This document shows positions 1-6,841 of a stretch of DNA of 6,841 nt, in pieces. The first letter of the stretch is position 1. Each line of letters begins with the position of its first letter. The notes under the pieces were generated by a model, which saw only the letters and a program-made list of their open reading frames with translations, did not search any database and had not been told where the DNA came from. Source of the stretch: Bacteroides sp. (GTDB lineage Bacteria; Bacteroidota; Bacteroidia; Bacteroidales; Bacteroidaceae); contig DXOJ01000330.1 of assembly GCA_019412865.1 (NCBI GenBank), forward strand, positions 1-6,841, in the 5' to 3' direction. Position numbers and translations under genes: made by a program.

Positions 1-448
1 ATTTTTCTTCTCCATGCATTCCCAGATGCCATTTACCTGCCATATAAGTATGGTAACCGTCTTCTTTCAGCACTTCGGCTATTGTGACACAGTTCCTGTT
101 CAGATAGCCTTTATACCCTTGTACTCCCCAATCATTAGGACTCTTCTGGTCAGGATTCGCAAAAGGGTCTTCGGACATCTGCCCAATACCTGCCTGGTGC
201 TGGTACAAGCCTGTCATCAGACTTGCACGTGCCGGACAAGAACGGGAAGTATTATAAAACTGAGTAAAACGTACACCTTTAGACGCCAACGCATCAATAT
301 TGGGAGTAAGTATTTCGCCACCATAACAACCGATATCGGAATAACCCATATCATCTACCAGAATCAGTACGACATTCGGTTTCTCCTGTGCGGAACAAAA
401 TGATGCCATCAATAAAGGGGCAGTCATTAAGAAGTTGGTTCTTACCAT
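1..448 (-). CDS. PAS-like Ser-type sulfatase, N-terminal part (runs off left edge)
   Basis: This is the first 149 codons of an exported sulfatase (alkaline-phosphatase superfamily, family S1), which would hydrolyse sulfate esters on a glycan. I translated it by hand from the ATG at 448-446. Residues 1-20 form a signal peptide with probable cleavage after FCSA. The metal-binding pair is D32-D33 in LVDDMGYSD. The sulfatase signature SCPARASLMTG starts at residue 70, so S70 is the residue expected to become formylglycine, with R74 beside it. The second signature, GYHTYMAGKWHL, supplies K139 and H141. The HQAGIG stretch after the first signature is typical of PAS-like arylsulfatases (SulfAtlas S1_4, by recollection). 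From PNVV to GQM it matches the upstream neighbour at 50 of 68 positions by hand count, which points to a tandem duplication. The start lies 7 bp after the neighbour's stop, so the two are probably co-transcribed. The C-terminal two thirds are outside the window, so completeness and substrate cannot be judged. Confidence 0.93.
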   Translation of the reverse strand, partial: MVRTNFLMTAPLLMASFCSAQEKPNVVLILVDDMGYSDIGCYGGEILTPNIDALASKGVRFTQFYNTSRSCPARASLMTGLYQHQAGIGQMSEDPFANPDQKSPNDWGVQGYKGYLNRNCVTIAEVLKEDGYHTYMAGKWHLGMHGEEK

Positions 449-455
449 AATGCTC

Positions 456-2141
456 TTATTTCTTTTTTTGTCCCGGATAGGGTTCTACCATGCAGCGTTT
501 CGCCCATTCCTCGTACGCTTTCACCATTTCGTTCTTCTTCTCCGGATATTTATCAGCTAGATTATGTTGTTCGCTCCGGTCTTCATTCAAGTTGTAGAGT
601 TCCCATTTGGCATTCTCGCCCGGACGCACGAGTTTCCAACCGTCTTTGGCAAGGAATGCACGCTCATTGAAATGCTCGAAGCCCAGATAATCATGTCCTT
701 CACGATGACCGGTTTTGAAAATAGGAAGCAAACTCTTGCCTGCCATAGGAATGATATCGTTTCCTTTGTATTTAGCAGGATAAGTTGCTCCAGCCATGTC
801 TATACAAGTAGCCATGATGTCCATCACATGACCTATCTCCGGTGTCATACCGCCTACATTCTTTTTAATTCCTTTCGGCCAGTGCGCAATCATCGGTGTG
901 CAGATTCCTCCTTCATAGGATTTGGCTTTCCAAAAGCGGAAAGGTGTGTTTGCCACATTCGCCCAACGGGCACCCAATGAAGCATAGGTCGTTTGCGGTC
1001 CGGGTAATACCTCTTTATTATGGGGATATACCATCTTTTCTCCCTTACGGGTCATGTCCGGACGGTCATTCTCTCCCGGAGAGTAATTCTGACAGTTCTC
1101 ATTACTGCAACCATTGTCTGAGAGGAAAAGAATCAGTGTATTATCCAACTGGCCGGTCTTCTCCAATGCGTCAATAACCTGTCCGATTCCCTGATCCATA
1201 CGATCGATCATTGCAGCGTGCACAGCCATCGCACGGGCATCCCATTCCGCATGAGCATTGTCCTCCCATCTGTCTTTAAACTGACGTTCGGACAAAAAAT
1301 CGTCCATTCCCGGAAATATTCCCAGTTGCTTCTGACGCTCGTAACGGGCATTGCGTATAGCTTCCCAACCGACTTTGTACGTATCCTTATACTTTTCAAT
1401 ATCCTCCGGCAAGGCGTGGAGCGGCCAGTGTGGAGCGGTATAAGCCAAATACATGAAGAACGGCTTATCATCCTTGGCATATTCCGTTACTTCTTCTGCG
1501 GCACGATCCGAAAGTGCTTGAGTGATATAGTATCCTTCCGGTACTTCTTTTACAGGTACTTCTCCTTCAACTAGGCTGAACGGGTCAAAGTAATCTACTA
1601 CTCCATAAATAGTTCCGTAATGAGAATCGAAGCCACGGTTTACCGGATAGTGACATAAATCCGAATAGGTGTCATGGTAAACATGATGTGCCAGCCATTC
1701 ACGCTGATCTTTACGCAATGGAGTTTCAGCAACATGCCATTTTCCGATCATACTGGTAGTGTAACCAGATTCTTTCAGCACTTCGGCTATCGTAACCGCA
1801 TTACGTGAAAGTGTGCCACGATACCCGGGCAGGTTGTCATCAAAAGTCATTCGTCCGATTCCTGCCTGATGCTGATACAGTCCGGTCAGCAAAGAAGCAC
1901 GGGTGGGACAACTACGACTCGCATTATAAAAATGGTTGAAGCGTACTCCTTGTTGTGCCAGTTTATCAAGGTTAGGTGTATGGATTTCACTGCCATAACA
2001 TCCTAAATCAGAATAGCCAAGGTCATCTGCAAGAATCACCAGTATATTGGGTCTTTTATCAGTTTTTTTCCCTTTTGAGTTTGCAACGGAATTGCCGGCT
2101 ATCATCAGTGCTGCCGGCAAAAGAAAAGCTTTTGAATTCAT
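456..2141 (-). CDS. PAS-like arylsulfatase, Ser-type, exported (561 aa)
   Basis: This is a complete sulfatase that would cleave sulfate esters from a glycan in the periplasm or at the cell surface. Residues 1-20 are a signal peptide (probable cleavage after NSVA), followed by a Lys-rich linker. Visible active-site elements are D39-D40 (ILADDLGYSD), the signature SCPTRASLLTG with S77 as formylglycine precursor and R81, K134/H136 (GKWH), H238 (APHWPLH), D342-N343 (SDNG) and K405 in NTPFRFWK, followed by EGGICTPMIAHWP. The blocks HQAGIG, RGFD-x-x-YGTIYG, MAVHAAMIDRMDQGIG and the NTPFR/EGG region are those of Pseudomonas arylsulfatase (PAS)-like enzymes, probably SulfAtlas S1_4. A characterised Bacteroides member of that group, as I recall, removes 3-O-sulfate from galactose, but the substrate here is not established. 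Residues 140-166 form a His-containing insertion. The start follows the previous stop by 11 bp and has only an A8 run upstream, with no strong Shine-Dalgarno sequence. Length is normal for the group and no key residue is missing. Confidence 0.97.
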   Translation of the reverse strand: MNSKAFLLPAALMIAGNSVANSKGKKTDKRPNILVILADDLGYSDLGCYGSEIHTPNLDKLAQQGVRFNHFYNASRSCPTRASLLTGLYQHQAGIGRMTFDDNLPGYRGTLSRNAVTIAEVLKESGYTTSMIGKWHVAETPLRKDQREWLAHHVYHDTYSDLCHYPVNRGFDSHYGTIYGVVDYFDPFSLVEGEVPVKEVPEGYYITQALSDRAAEEVTEYAKDDKPFFMYLAYTAPHWPLHALPEDIEKYKDTYKVGWEAIRNARYERQKQLGIFPGMDDFLSERQFKDRWEDNAHAEWDARAMAVHAAMIDRMDQGIGQVIDALEKTGQLDNTLILFLSDNGCSNENCQNYSPGENDRPDMTRKGEKMVYPHNKEVLPGPQTTYASLGARWANVANTPFRFWKAKSYEGGICTPMIAHWPKGIKKNVGGMTPEIGHVMDIMATCIDMAGATYPAKYKGNDIIPMAGKSLLPIFKTGHREGHDYLGFEHFNERAFLAKDGWKLVRPGENAKWELYNLNEDRSEQHNLADKYPEKKNEMVKAYEEWAKRCMVEPYPGQKKK

Positions 2142-2152
2142 GTTTTTTTTAA

Positions 2153-3514
2153 TTAGAGGTCTGTTTGCAATCCTTTATCTTTGTTTTGGGCGTACCATTC
2201 GCATACTTTCTTGCTTAGTTTTGCAACTAATTCCGGATGTTCGCCAGCTATGTTATTCTTCTCGAATTTATCCAGCTCCATATCATATAGTTGTGCATCG
2301 CTTCCGTCTCCGTTCACCAACAGCTTCCACTTGCCGCTACGGATTGCCAGATGCGGACTTCTATCGTAAGGATTGCCGGGAAAACCAAAATGCTTATTTC
2401 GACCAAAGTCCCACATTAAATCCGTTTTTCGTTTTGCCTCCGACTTCCCGAGCAAAACTTTTGCATAATTCTGTCCATCACCTTTATAGTTCTTCTCAGT
2501 TTTAATCCCGGCCACGGAACATAAAGTAGGATATAAATCCACCGCACATAGCACTGAAGAATTATTCACCCGACCGGGTTTAATCTTCTTAGGATATTTG
2601 ACAATAAACGGCATACGGATACCTCCTTCGTAAAGGCTATTCTTGGTACCTCTCAAATAAGCGGAGCGAACAGCCTTGAAACTGGGTGCAGGTCCATTAT
2701 CACTGGTAAAGATGATAATCGTATTTTCGGATAATCCCATATCATCCAGTGCCTTAATAAAACGACCGATTTGTTTGTCCATCTCTCCAAGCACAGGCGA
2801 AAACGCCTCTTTTGTCTCCCAGCTTTTTCTTTCTTTTTGCTTAAACTCCGGTACCCATGGTGTATGCATATCATCCGGCCAAAGATTGAGAAAGAATGGA
2901 CTATCTTTATGACGTTTAATAAAGTCAATACTCTTATCTACAAAATATTCTGTGCGTTTCCAACGTTTTATACTGTCATTATCACACCATATCCACTTAG
3001 AAGCTGTTATCGCAGGGTCCGGATCGGGGCTTTCATAAGTAGAAAGATATTCATCAAACCCATAGTTCTTGATAGAAGGGGCATTGTGCACATCACGTCC
3101 ACCTCCCATGTGCCATTTACCAATGTGTCCGGTAGCATATCCTGCATTCTGAAAAGCACGTGCCATAGAAGGAAGTTTGTCGTCCAGATAATTACGCTGC
3201 TCGCACCTCTTATTACTTGCCTTGTCGTTAAGGAAAGTATTAATTCCTACTTCAATAGGGAAAAGTCCTGTTGTTAATCCACAACGGGAGGGTGAACTAA
3301 CCGGTGCGGAAGAATAATATTGATTAAACAATAATCCGTCCTGTGCCAGTTTATCAATATTGGGCGTCGCTACAAATTTTCCTCCATAACAGCCAATATC
3401 ACCTATACCCATGTCGTCGATATAAATGATAACTACATTGGGATTCGTATCCGCTTGTGCATTAATAATAGGGAGTAAAGCCCCCAACCAAGGTAAATGT
3501 TTTTTTATATTCAT
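2153..3514 (-). CDS. Ser-type sulfatase of a subfamily different from its two downstream neighbours (453 aa)
   Basis: This is a complete exported sulfatase and the first gene of the desulfation module. The N-terminus MNIKKHLPWLGALLPIINAQA is a signal peptide with a clear AQA cleavage site (after A21), so the protein is expected in the periplasm. Visible catalytic elements are D33-D34 (YIDDMGIGD), the signature SSPSRCGLTTG with S73 as formylglycine precursor and R77, K133/H135 (GKWH), H217 (DDMHTPW), D272-N273 (SDNG) and K291 in LRGTKNSLYEGG. A C-terminal block (SGKWKLLVNGDG, then LYDMELDKFEKNNIAGEHPE) is typical of complete S1 sulfatases. It lacks the HQAGIG and NTPFR blocks of the PAS-like pair and is about 100 residues shorter, so it probably recognises a different sulfate position or sugar. 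I cannot assign its SulfAtlas subfamily. It follows a 222-bp spacer with a terminator and a candidate promoter of its own, and is spaced 11 bp from the next sulfatase. Confidence 0.96.
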   Translation of the reverse strand: MNIKKHLPWLGALLPIINAQADTNPNVVIIYIDDMGIGDIGCYGGKFVATPNIDKLAQDGLLFNQYYSSAPVSSPSRCGLTTGLFPIEVGINTFLNDKASNKRCEQRNYLDDKLPSMARAFQNAGYATGHIGKWHMGGGRDVHNAPSIKNYGFDEYLSTYESPDPDPAITASKWIWCDNDSIKRWKRTEYFVDKSIDFIKRHKDSPFFLNLWPDDMHTPWVPEFKQKERKSWETKEAFSPVLGEMDKQIGRFIKALDDMGLSENTIIIFTSDNGPAPSFKAVRSAYLRGTKNSLYEGGIRMPFIVKYPKKIKPGRVNNSSVLCAVDLYPTLCSVAGIKTEKNYKGDGQNYAKVLLGKSEAKRKTDLMWDFGRNKHFGFPGNPYDRSPHLAIRSGKWKLLVNGDGSDAQLYDMELDKFEKNNIAGEHPELVAKLSKKVCEWYAQNKDKGLQTDL

Positions 3515-3556
3515 AATTATTCCGATTTAATTAACACCATTCTCATTGCTTCCAAA

Positions 3557-3591
3557 CAAAAATAAGGAAGATATCATAGAAAAAAGGCAAA
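3557..3591 (-). promoter_or_regulatory. candidate Bacteroides-type promoter for the sulfatase genes
   Basis: On the minus strand TATTTTTG (3564-3557) matches the Bacteroides -7 consensus TAnnTTTG exactly. A TTTG (3591-3588), the -33 consensus, lies 23 bp upstream, somewhat longer than the usual spacing of about 20 bp. It would give a 5' leader of roughly 40 nt before the ATG at 3514. It sits downstream of the terminator-like hairpin, where a new promoter would be needed. The spacer is AT-rich, so a chance match is possible. Confidence 0.4.
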
Positions 3592-3640
3592 ATTCTGACC
3601 AATAAAAAGCAATATCTAATAAATAATCGATTTTCTTTCA

Positions 3641-3690
3641 CAAAAGAATAAAGATAGAGAAGAACTCCGGTCATATGTTCTTCTCTATCT
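3641..3690 (-). terminator. intrinsic terminator after the lipoprotein gene
   Basis: The arms agatagagaagaac (3652-3665) and gttcttctctatct (3677-3690) are perfect reverse complements: a 14-bp stem with an 11-nt loop (3666-3676). Read on the minus strand, the stem is followed directly by TTATTCTTTTG (3651-3641), a T-rich tract as in Rho-independent terminators. The hairpin starts 47 bp after the stop codon of the DUF1735-type gene. The stem is only moderately GC-rich (5 of 14 pairs) and the tract is interrupted, so read-through into the sulfatase genes is likely. It could be a partial terminator or a 3'-end stabilising hairpin. On the plus strand the flank is less T-rich and no gene ends there. 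Confidence 0.7.
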
Positions 3691-3736
3691 CTTATATTTG
3701 ATAATTTATCCAATATTAATCAATAGACAAAACTAT

Positions 3737-4774
3737 TTAATTCCCAGCCTCCCAGTCAATAGCTTGATCTTCATCTGGTATTTGAGTATTGATCTGACGC
3801 TCTAAAGCCAAAGAACCTATTACATGATATTCGGTTTCTACCCCCGGAATTGTAGTATAGTCAACATAAGTGTAATTAATATTTCTAATGATTATAGTCT
3901 TACGTTTCAAATAAGGACGAATAGGATCCATTGTTTCAGTTACACTATAGGTAGGGGTTACCTCTTTCCCATAGTCATCTTTACCTATTTGAAATTTCAT
4001 TTTATTGTCAGAATCTGCAGGAGAGAATTCCACATTGCCGATTTCTCCATTATCATTATTTATAAATTTAGCAAGAATCCTATATCCTTTCCTATCGACA
4101 CGGGTTTCATCAATAATGCCAGCATAGAAAAAAAGGCTTTGATCGTCCACCACATAAGTCATTACATAGTTTTTGACAAATGGGGCCTCACTTTCCGCTC
4201 CTTTGATATAACACTTATAATTTACTGCACTATAATTGCCCGAATAATCATTAAAAGGCATAACACGGAGTAATGCTTTGCGATAATGCTTACGATAATT
4301 AGGGGTATAGCTACCATCTGAAGATTCTTCAACAGTTAAAGGCAGCACCCATTTCTCTGACAAATCAATATTATTCAACTTAAAATCTATAGGTAAAAGT
4401 GCTGTATTCTCCCCTGCTTTTATTTCAACGGTCTCCGGCAATGAATAGAAAGTAGCTGGTAATACCTGATAATAAAGATCTATACGCGTACTATAACGTT
4501 CTTTATTAAGAACCACTAAAGTATCTGGGTCCAAACCAATACGTACTGTATAGTTTTTATCATTTAAAGTCGTACCGCTAACTATCAAAGGCACCTGATA
4601 AGTAGTTGCTTCGTTCGCCTTATAGCGTACGTTAATTCGTGATACCCCATCACTGTTTATTGGAGCTTTAAAAGAAATATAATGTTCATATTGTTCACCA
4701 CTCCACTCTTCATTACAGGAGATAATTAATGCGCTAACAGTTAGCATCATCAAATAAGTATATATCTTTTTCAT
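3737..4774 (-). CDS. DUF1735-type (BT_3987-like) surface lipoprotein, probable glycan-binding protein
   Basis: This is a 345-residue lipoprotein encoded directly after the SusD-like gene, the position usually occupied by a surface glycan-binding protein. The N-terminus MKKIYTYLMMLTVSALIISC is a lipoprotein signal with the lipidated cysteine at C20. The following NEEW is acidic, as in Bacteroidota lipoproteins exported to the outer surface. Residues about 30-172 match my recollection of DUF1735 (PF08522): LDPDTLVVLNKERY, the IKAGENTALLPIDF strand and SEKWVLPLTV. A second domain begins near FNDYSGNYS (174-182) and runs to the C-terminus; it fits the DUF4361/DUF4973-type tails that accompany DUF1735, but I could not confirm which. 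There are no catalytic motifs. A role in capturing the glycan and handing it to SusC/D is inferred from position and family. The start is 16 bp after the SusD stop behind an A/G-rich leader (AAAGAAAAGAT), so the two genes are surely co-transcribed. Confidence 0.9.
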   Translation of the reverse strand: MKKIYTYLMMLTVSALIISCNEEWSGEQYEHYISFKAPINSDGVSRINVRYKANEATTYQVPLIVSGTTLNDKNYTVRIGLDPDTLVVLNKERYSTRIDLYYQVLPATFYSLPETVEIKAGENTALLPIDFKLNNIDLSEKWVLPLTVEESSDGSYTPNYRKHYRKALLRVMPFNDYSGNYSAVNYKCYIKGAESEAPFVKNYVMTYVVDDQSLFFYAGIIDETRVDRKGYRILAKFINNDNGEIGNVEFSPADSDNKMKFQIGKDDYGKEVTPTYSVTETMDPIRPYLKRKTIIIRNINYTYVDYTTIPGVETEYHVIGSLALERQINTQIPDEDQAIDWEAGN

Positions 4775-4790
4775 ATCTTTTCTTTTTTAA

Positions 4791-6839
4791 TTAATCATTA
4801 TAAGTCCAACCAGGATTCTGAGTTAAACGTTTGTTGCGTTTCAATTCATCATGTTTTATAGGCCAGAAATACATTTTGGATGAAAAAGTTGCTGAAAGAT
4901 TAGATATGGGTACCGGTGTATGGAAAAGATCTTTCTGACTTTCAGTCATAAAAGTATAACAACCATAAACAGGCACTGACTCTTCCAATTCTGCATCTTT
5001 CCAACGACGAAGATCATAGTAACGTTTCCCTTCAGCAAAGAGCTCAATCTGTCGTTCACGTTTCAGTTTAATACGGAATTTTGCAGGGTTATCATATATA
5101 GGAGTATCATAATCCGGTACACCGGCACGCATACGCACAGGTTTTATTCCTTTTCTCATTTCTTCCGGATCACGGTTAATGGTATAAGCTTTAATTCCGT
5201 CCCATGAGGAAACCTCATAAGATGTAGTCAATTCGTTTAATGCCTCTGCATACATCAACAGAATATCGGCATAACGAATAGCTGGTTCATCTTTATCAAT
5301 AATTTTGGCTCCGTCGCTATTTTCATAAGTATCGCTTGGGTTCACGTATTTCATCACTCCAATACCTGTACGCAGCCAAAACATATTATTGGAATAACCA
5401 TTACCTCCACCTCGATAGTAGAATACTTGTTTATTCTGATTTGCTTGCTGAGATTCATTTCCTAAATACCATCTGGCACCGTTAAAAGCAACAGAAGCAT
5501 AAAAACGTGGTTCCCGATTTGCATATTGCAAAGAAACATTTGCAGAAAGCGGTTTATAGTCCTGTGCGTTTGAAGTATAGCCGACTGGTCGCGGGCGATT
5601 GTCTACACGATCCTTATATGCTTGGTATCCTGCGTACTGAGAATTCATTCCAGGACAATCGTCTCCAGTATTCATATAATAAGCATCTACTTGTTTTTGA
5701 GTCATTCCATGGGTATTCCATCCTTTAGCAACGGAAGGCAGTTGGTGAATTACCATATCCTTAATGCGTTCACCACCGATGTTCTGCCCTCTAGTAAAAA
5801 TCAGTTCAGGATTATCTACTGATGACACAGTTCCATTAAACAATGCACGATATGATTCGTATGGATCAATATTCGCCCATCCATTCGGAAAATCTTCATT
5901 TGAATATACATCGTGATGTGGAGGCGCTATAGTTGCCGGAAAAGCACCTGTATTCACGGTATTGATACCTGTGGTATAAAGCTTATATACATTCAATTCC
6001 ATTACATCTTTGCAGGCAGCAGCTGCTTTTGCCCATTTACTTTCATCATATTCAGGAGAAAGCAAACGATTACCTTTATCATCCAGCAATTGTTGTGCAT
6101 ATTCATCATTATTACCATTCGTTAACGGACTGGCAGCATACAATAGAGCTAATGCACGGGTAGCCAAAGCCGCTCCCCGCGTCGGACGGTTTATACTAAG
6201 TTGCTCTCTCGTCAATGGCAAATCTTTAGCTGCTATTACCATTTCACTTGCAATATAATTGGCACAAACATCATAAGAACTGCGTGGTGTAGCGACATCA
6301 TCATAAGAGTCATTGTAGTTAAAACCATTTTCCGGAACTAGAGGTATCGGCCCATATTTACGAAGAAGAATCCAATAAAAATAAGCTCTAACAAAACGCG
6401 CTTGCGCTTTAAGATCAACAATCTCTTCAGGTTTATATTTATCGTTCATATCCACATTCTGCATGAAAATCGTAGCCTGACGAATACCATTATAACAGCG
6501 ATCCCAAGTATCCTGGAAAGCACCTTCGTCATACCCTCCTTCATGAAACTTATTATATGACATGTTTCCACCTTTGGATGCGTCTATGGTAACATCATCA
6601 TCACCATAGTACATACAGTCGTCAAACACAAACGGAGTATTGCGTTTACTGCCTACATCGCAGCATTGCCCGGTAAGGAATGAATATGCACGTGCCAACC
6701 ACTGTTCGGTCTTATCATAATCTGTAAATATCTTCTCCAAAGATTCACGATCTTTAAAAATGTATTCTGAATCCAAATAGTCAGAACATGATGTAGTCCC
6801 GAAACCGATTATAATTATCAATAATATATATTTTTTCAT
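4791..6839 (-). CDS. SusD/RagB-family nutrient-binding outer-membrane lipoprotein
   Basis: This is a complete 682-residue SusD-like protein, the surface lid that binds a glycan and works with a SusC-type TonB-dependent transporter. The signal MKKYILLIIIIGFGTTSC puts the lipidated cysteine at C18, followed by SDYLD, acidic like a surface-export signal. Family hallmarks in order are the N-terminal helical region with WDRCYNGIRQA (112-122), RAYFYWILLRKYGPIPLV (151-168), PTRGAALATRALALLYAASP (219-238), EPAIRYADILLMYAEALNE (518-536), RERQIELFAEGKRYYDLRR (594-612) and the C-terminal FWPIKHDELKRN followed by QNPGW (673-677). It is long for the family (SusD itself is about 550 residues); the extra length seems to lie in the middle third, about 290-480, where ligand-contacting loops tend to sit. 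The ATG is at 6839-6837, two bases from the edge, so its ribosome site cannot be seen, but the signal peptide supports this start. The SusC partner is expected just outside the right edge. The ligand is not predictable from sequence. Confidence 0.96.
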   Translation of the reverse strand: MKKYILLIIIIGFGTTSCSDYLDSEYIFKDRESLEKIFTDYDKTEQWLARAYSFLTGQCCDVGSKRNTPFVFDDCMYYGDDDVTIDASKGGNMSYNKFHEGGYDEGAFQDTWDRCYNGIRQATIFMQNVDMNDKYKPEEIVDLKAQARFVRAYFYWILLRKYGPIPLVPENGFNYNDSYDDVATPRSSYDVCANYIASEMVIAAKDLPLTREQLSINRPTRGAALATRALALLYAASPLTNGNNDEYAQQLLDDKGNRLLSPEYDESKWAKAAAACKDVMELNVYKLYTTGINTVNTGAFPATIAPPHHDVYSNEDFPNGWANIDPYESYRALFNGTVSSVDNPELIFTRGQNIGGERIKDMVIHQLPSVAKGWNTHGMTQKQVDAYYMNTGDDCPGMNSQYAGYQAYKDRVDNRPRPVGYTSNAQDYKPLSANVSLQYANREPRFYASVAFNGARWYLGNESQQANQNKQVFYYRGGGNGYSNNMFWLRTGIGVMKYVNPSDTYENSDGAKIIDKDEPAIRYADILLMYAEALNELTTSYEVSSWDGIKAYTINRDPEEMRKGIKPVRMRAGVPDYDTPIYDNPAKFRIKLKRERQIELFAEGKRYYDLRRWKDAELEESVPVYGCYTFMTESQKDLFHTPVPISNLSATFSSKMYFWPIKHDELKRNKRLTQNPGWTYND

Positions 6840-6841
6840 TT

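Noticed and set aside
14..403. Open frame on the plus strand over the left-edge sulfatase
   Set aside because: The minus strand codes for a sulfatase with both family signatures; the plus-strand product is low-complexity and resembles nothing recognisable, so it is a shadow.
2142..2152. Run of eight A (minus strand) between two sulfatases as a slippage or frameshift site
   Set aside because: It lies outside both coding regions and both frames are intact, so it is simply an A-rich Bacteroides leader.
2047..2505. Plus-strand open frame bridging the junction of two sulfatase genes
   Set aside because: It overlaps two well-supported minus-strand genes, has no plausible leader and no recognisable domain.
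3527..3534. TTAATTAA palindrome just upstream of the first sulfatase start
   Set aside because: An 8-bp AT-only palindrome is expected by chance in an AT-rich leader, and there is no second copy nearby to suggest an operator.
3652..3690. The hairpin considered as an operator, insertion-sequence end or repeat unit
   Set aside because: It occurs once, has no flanking target duplication or transposase, and the T-rich tract on the coding side fits a terminator better.
3693..3700. TATATTTG on the plus strand, a match to TAnnTTTG that could start an antisense RNA against the DUF1735-type gene
   Set aside because: No TTTG element is present about 20 bp upstream, the region is AT-rich so chance matches are expected, and no plus-strand gene follows. 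Only a strand-specific 5'-end map would justify calling it.

Overview
The window looks like part of a polysaccharide utilization locus (PUL) from a gut-type Bacteroidota, most likely Bacteroides or a close relative. The evidence is a SusD/RagB-family lipoprotein next to a DUF1735-type lipoprotein, secreted sulfatases carrying a serine (not cysteine) at the formylglycine position, A-rich leaders without strong Shine-Dalgarno sequences, and a TAnnTTTG-type promoter element. The species cannot be named from the sequence.

All five genes lie on the minus strand, so transcription runs from the right end to the left. From upstream to downstream they are: a complete SusD-like nutrient-binding lipoprotein whose start codon lies two bases from the right edge (4791-6839); a DUF1735-type surface lipoprotein 16 bp later (3737-4774); a 222-bp spacer; a 453-residue sulfatase (2153-3514); a 561-residue PAS-like arylsulfatase 11 bp later (456-2141); and, 7 bp after that, the first 149 codons of a second PAS-like sulfatase that runs off the left edge (1-448). 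The SusC/TonB-dependent transporter expected to partner the SusD protein should lie just beyond the right edge.

The only sizeable spacer (3515-3736) holds a perfect 14-bp inverted repeat followed on the minus strand by a T-rich tract, which reads as an intrinsic terminator. A Bacteroides-type promoter candidate follows before the first sulfatase. The locus may therefore be two transcription units: a binding/import module and a three-gene desulfation module.

A reasonable working model is that the two lipoproteins capture a sulfated glycan at the cell surface, SusC/D imports it, and three exported sulfatases remove sulfate esters, probably in the periplasm. No glycosidase, lyase, regulator or sulfatase-maturating enzyme is visible here. 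The sulfatases would depend on a radical-SAM anaerobic sulfatase-maturating enzyme (anSME) encoded elsewhere. The glycan cannot be identified from this window. No RNA gene, mobile element, CRISPR array or pseudogene was seen. The locus fits a known class of system; its less ordinary points are the tandem pair of related sulfatases with differing loops and the internal terminator/promoter arrangement.
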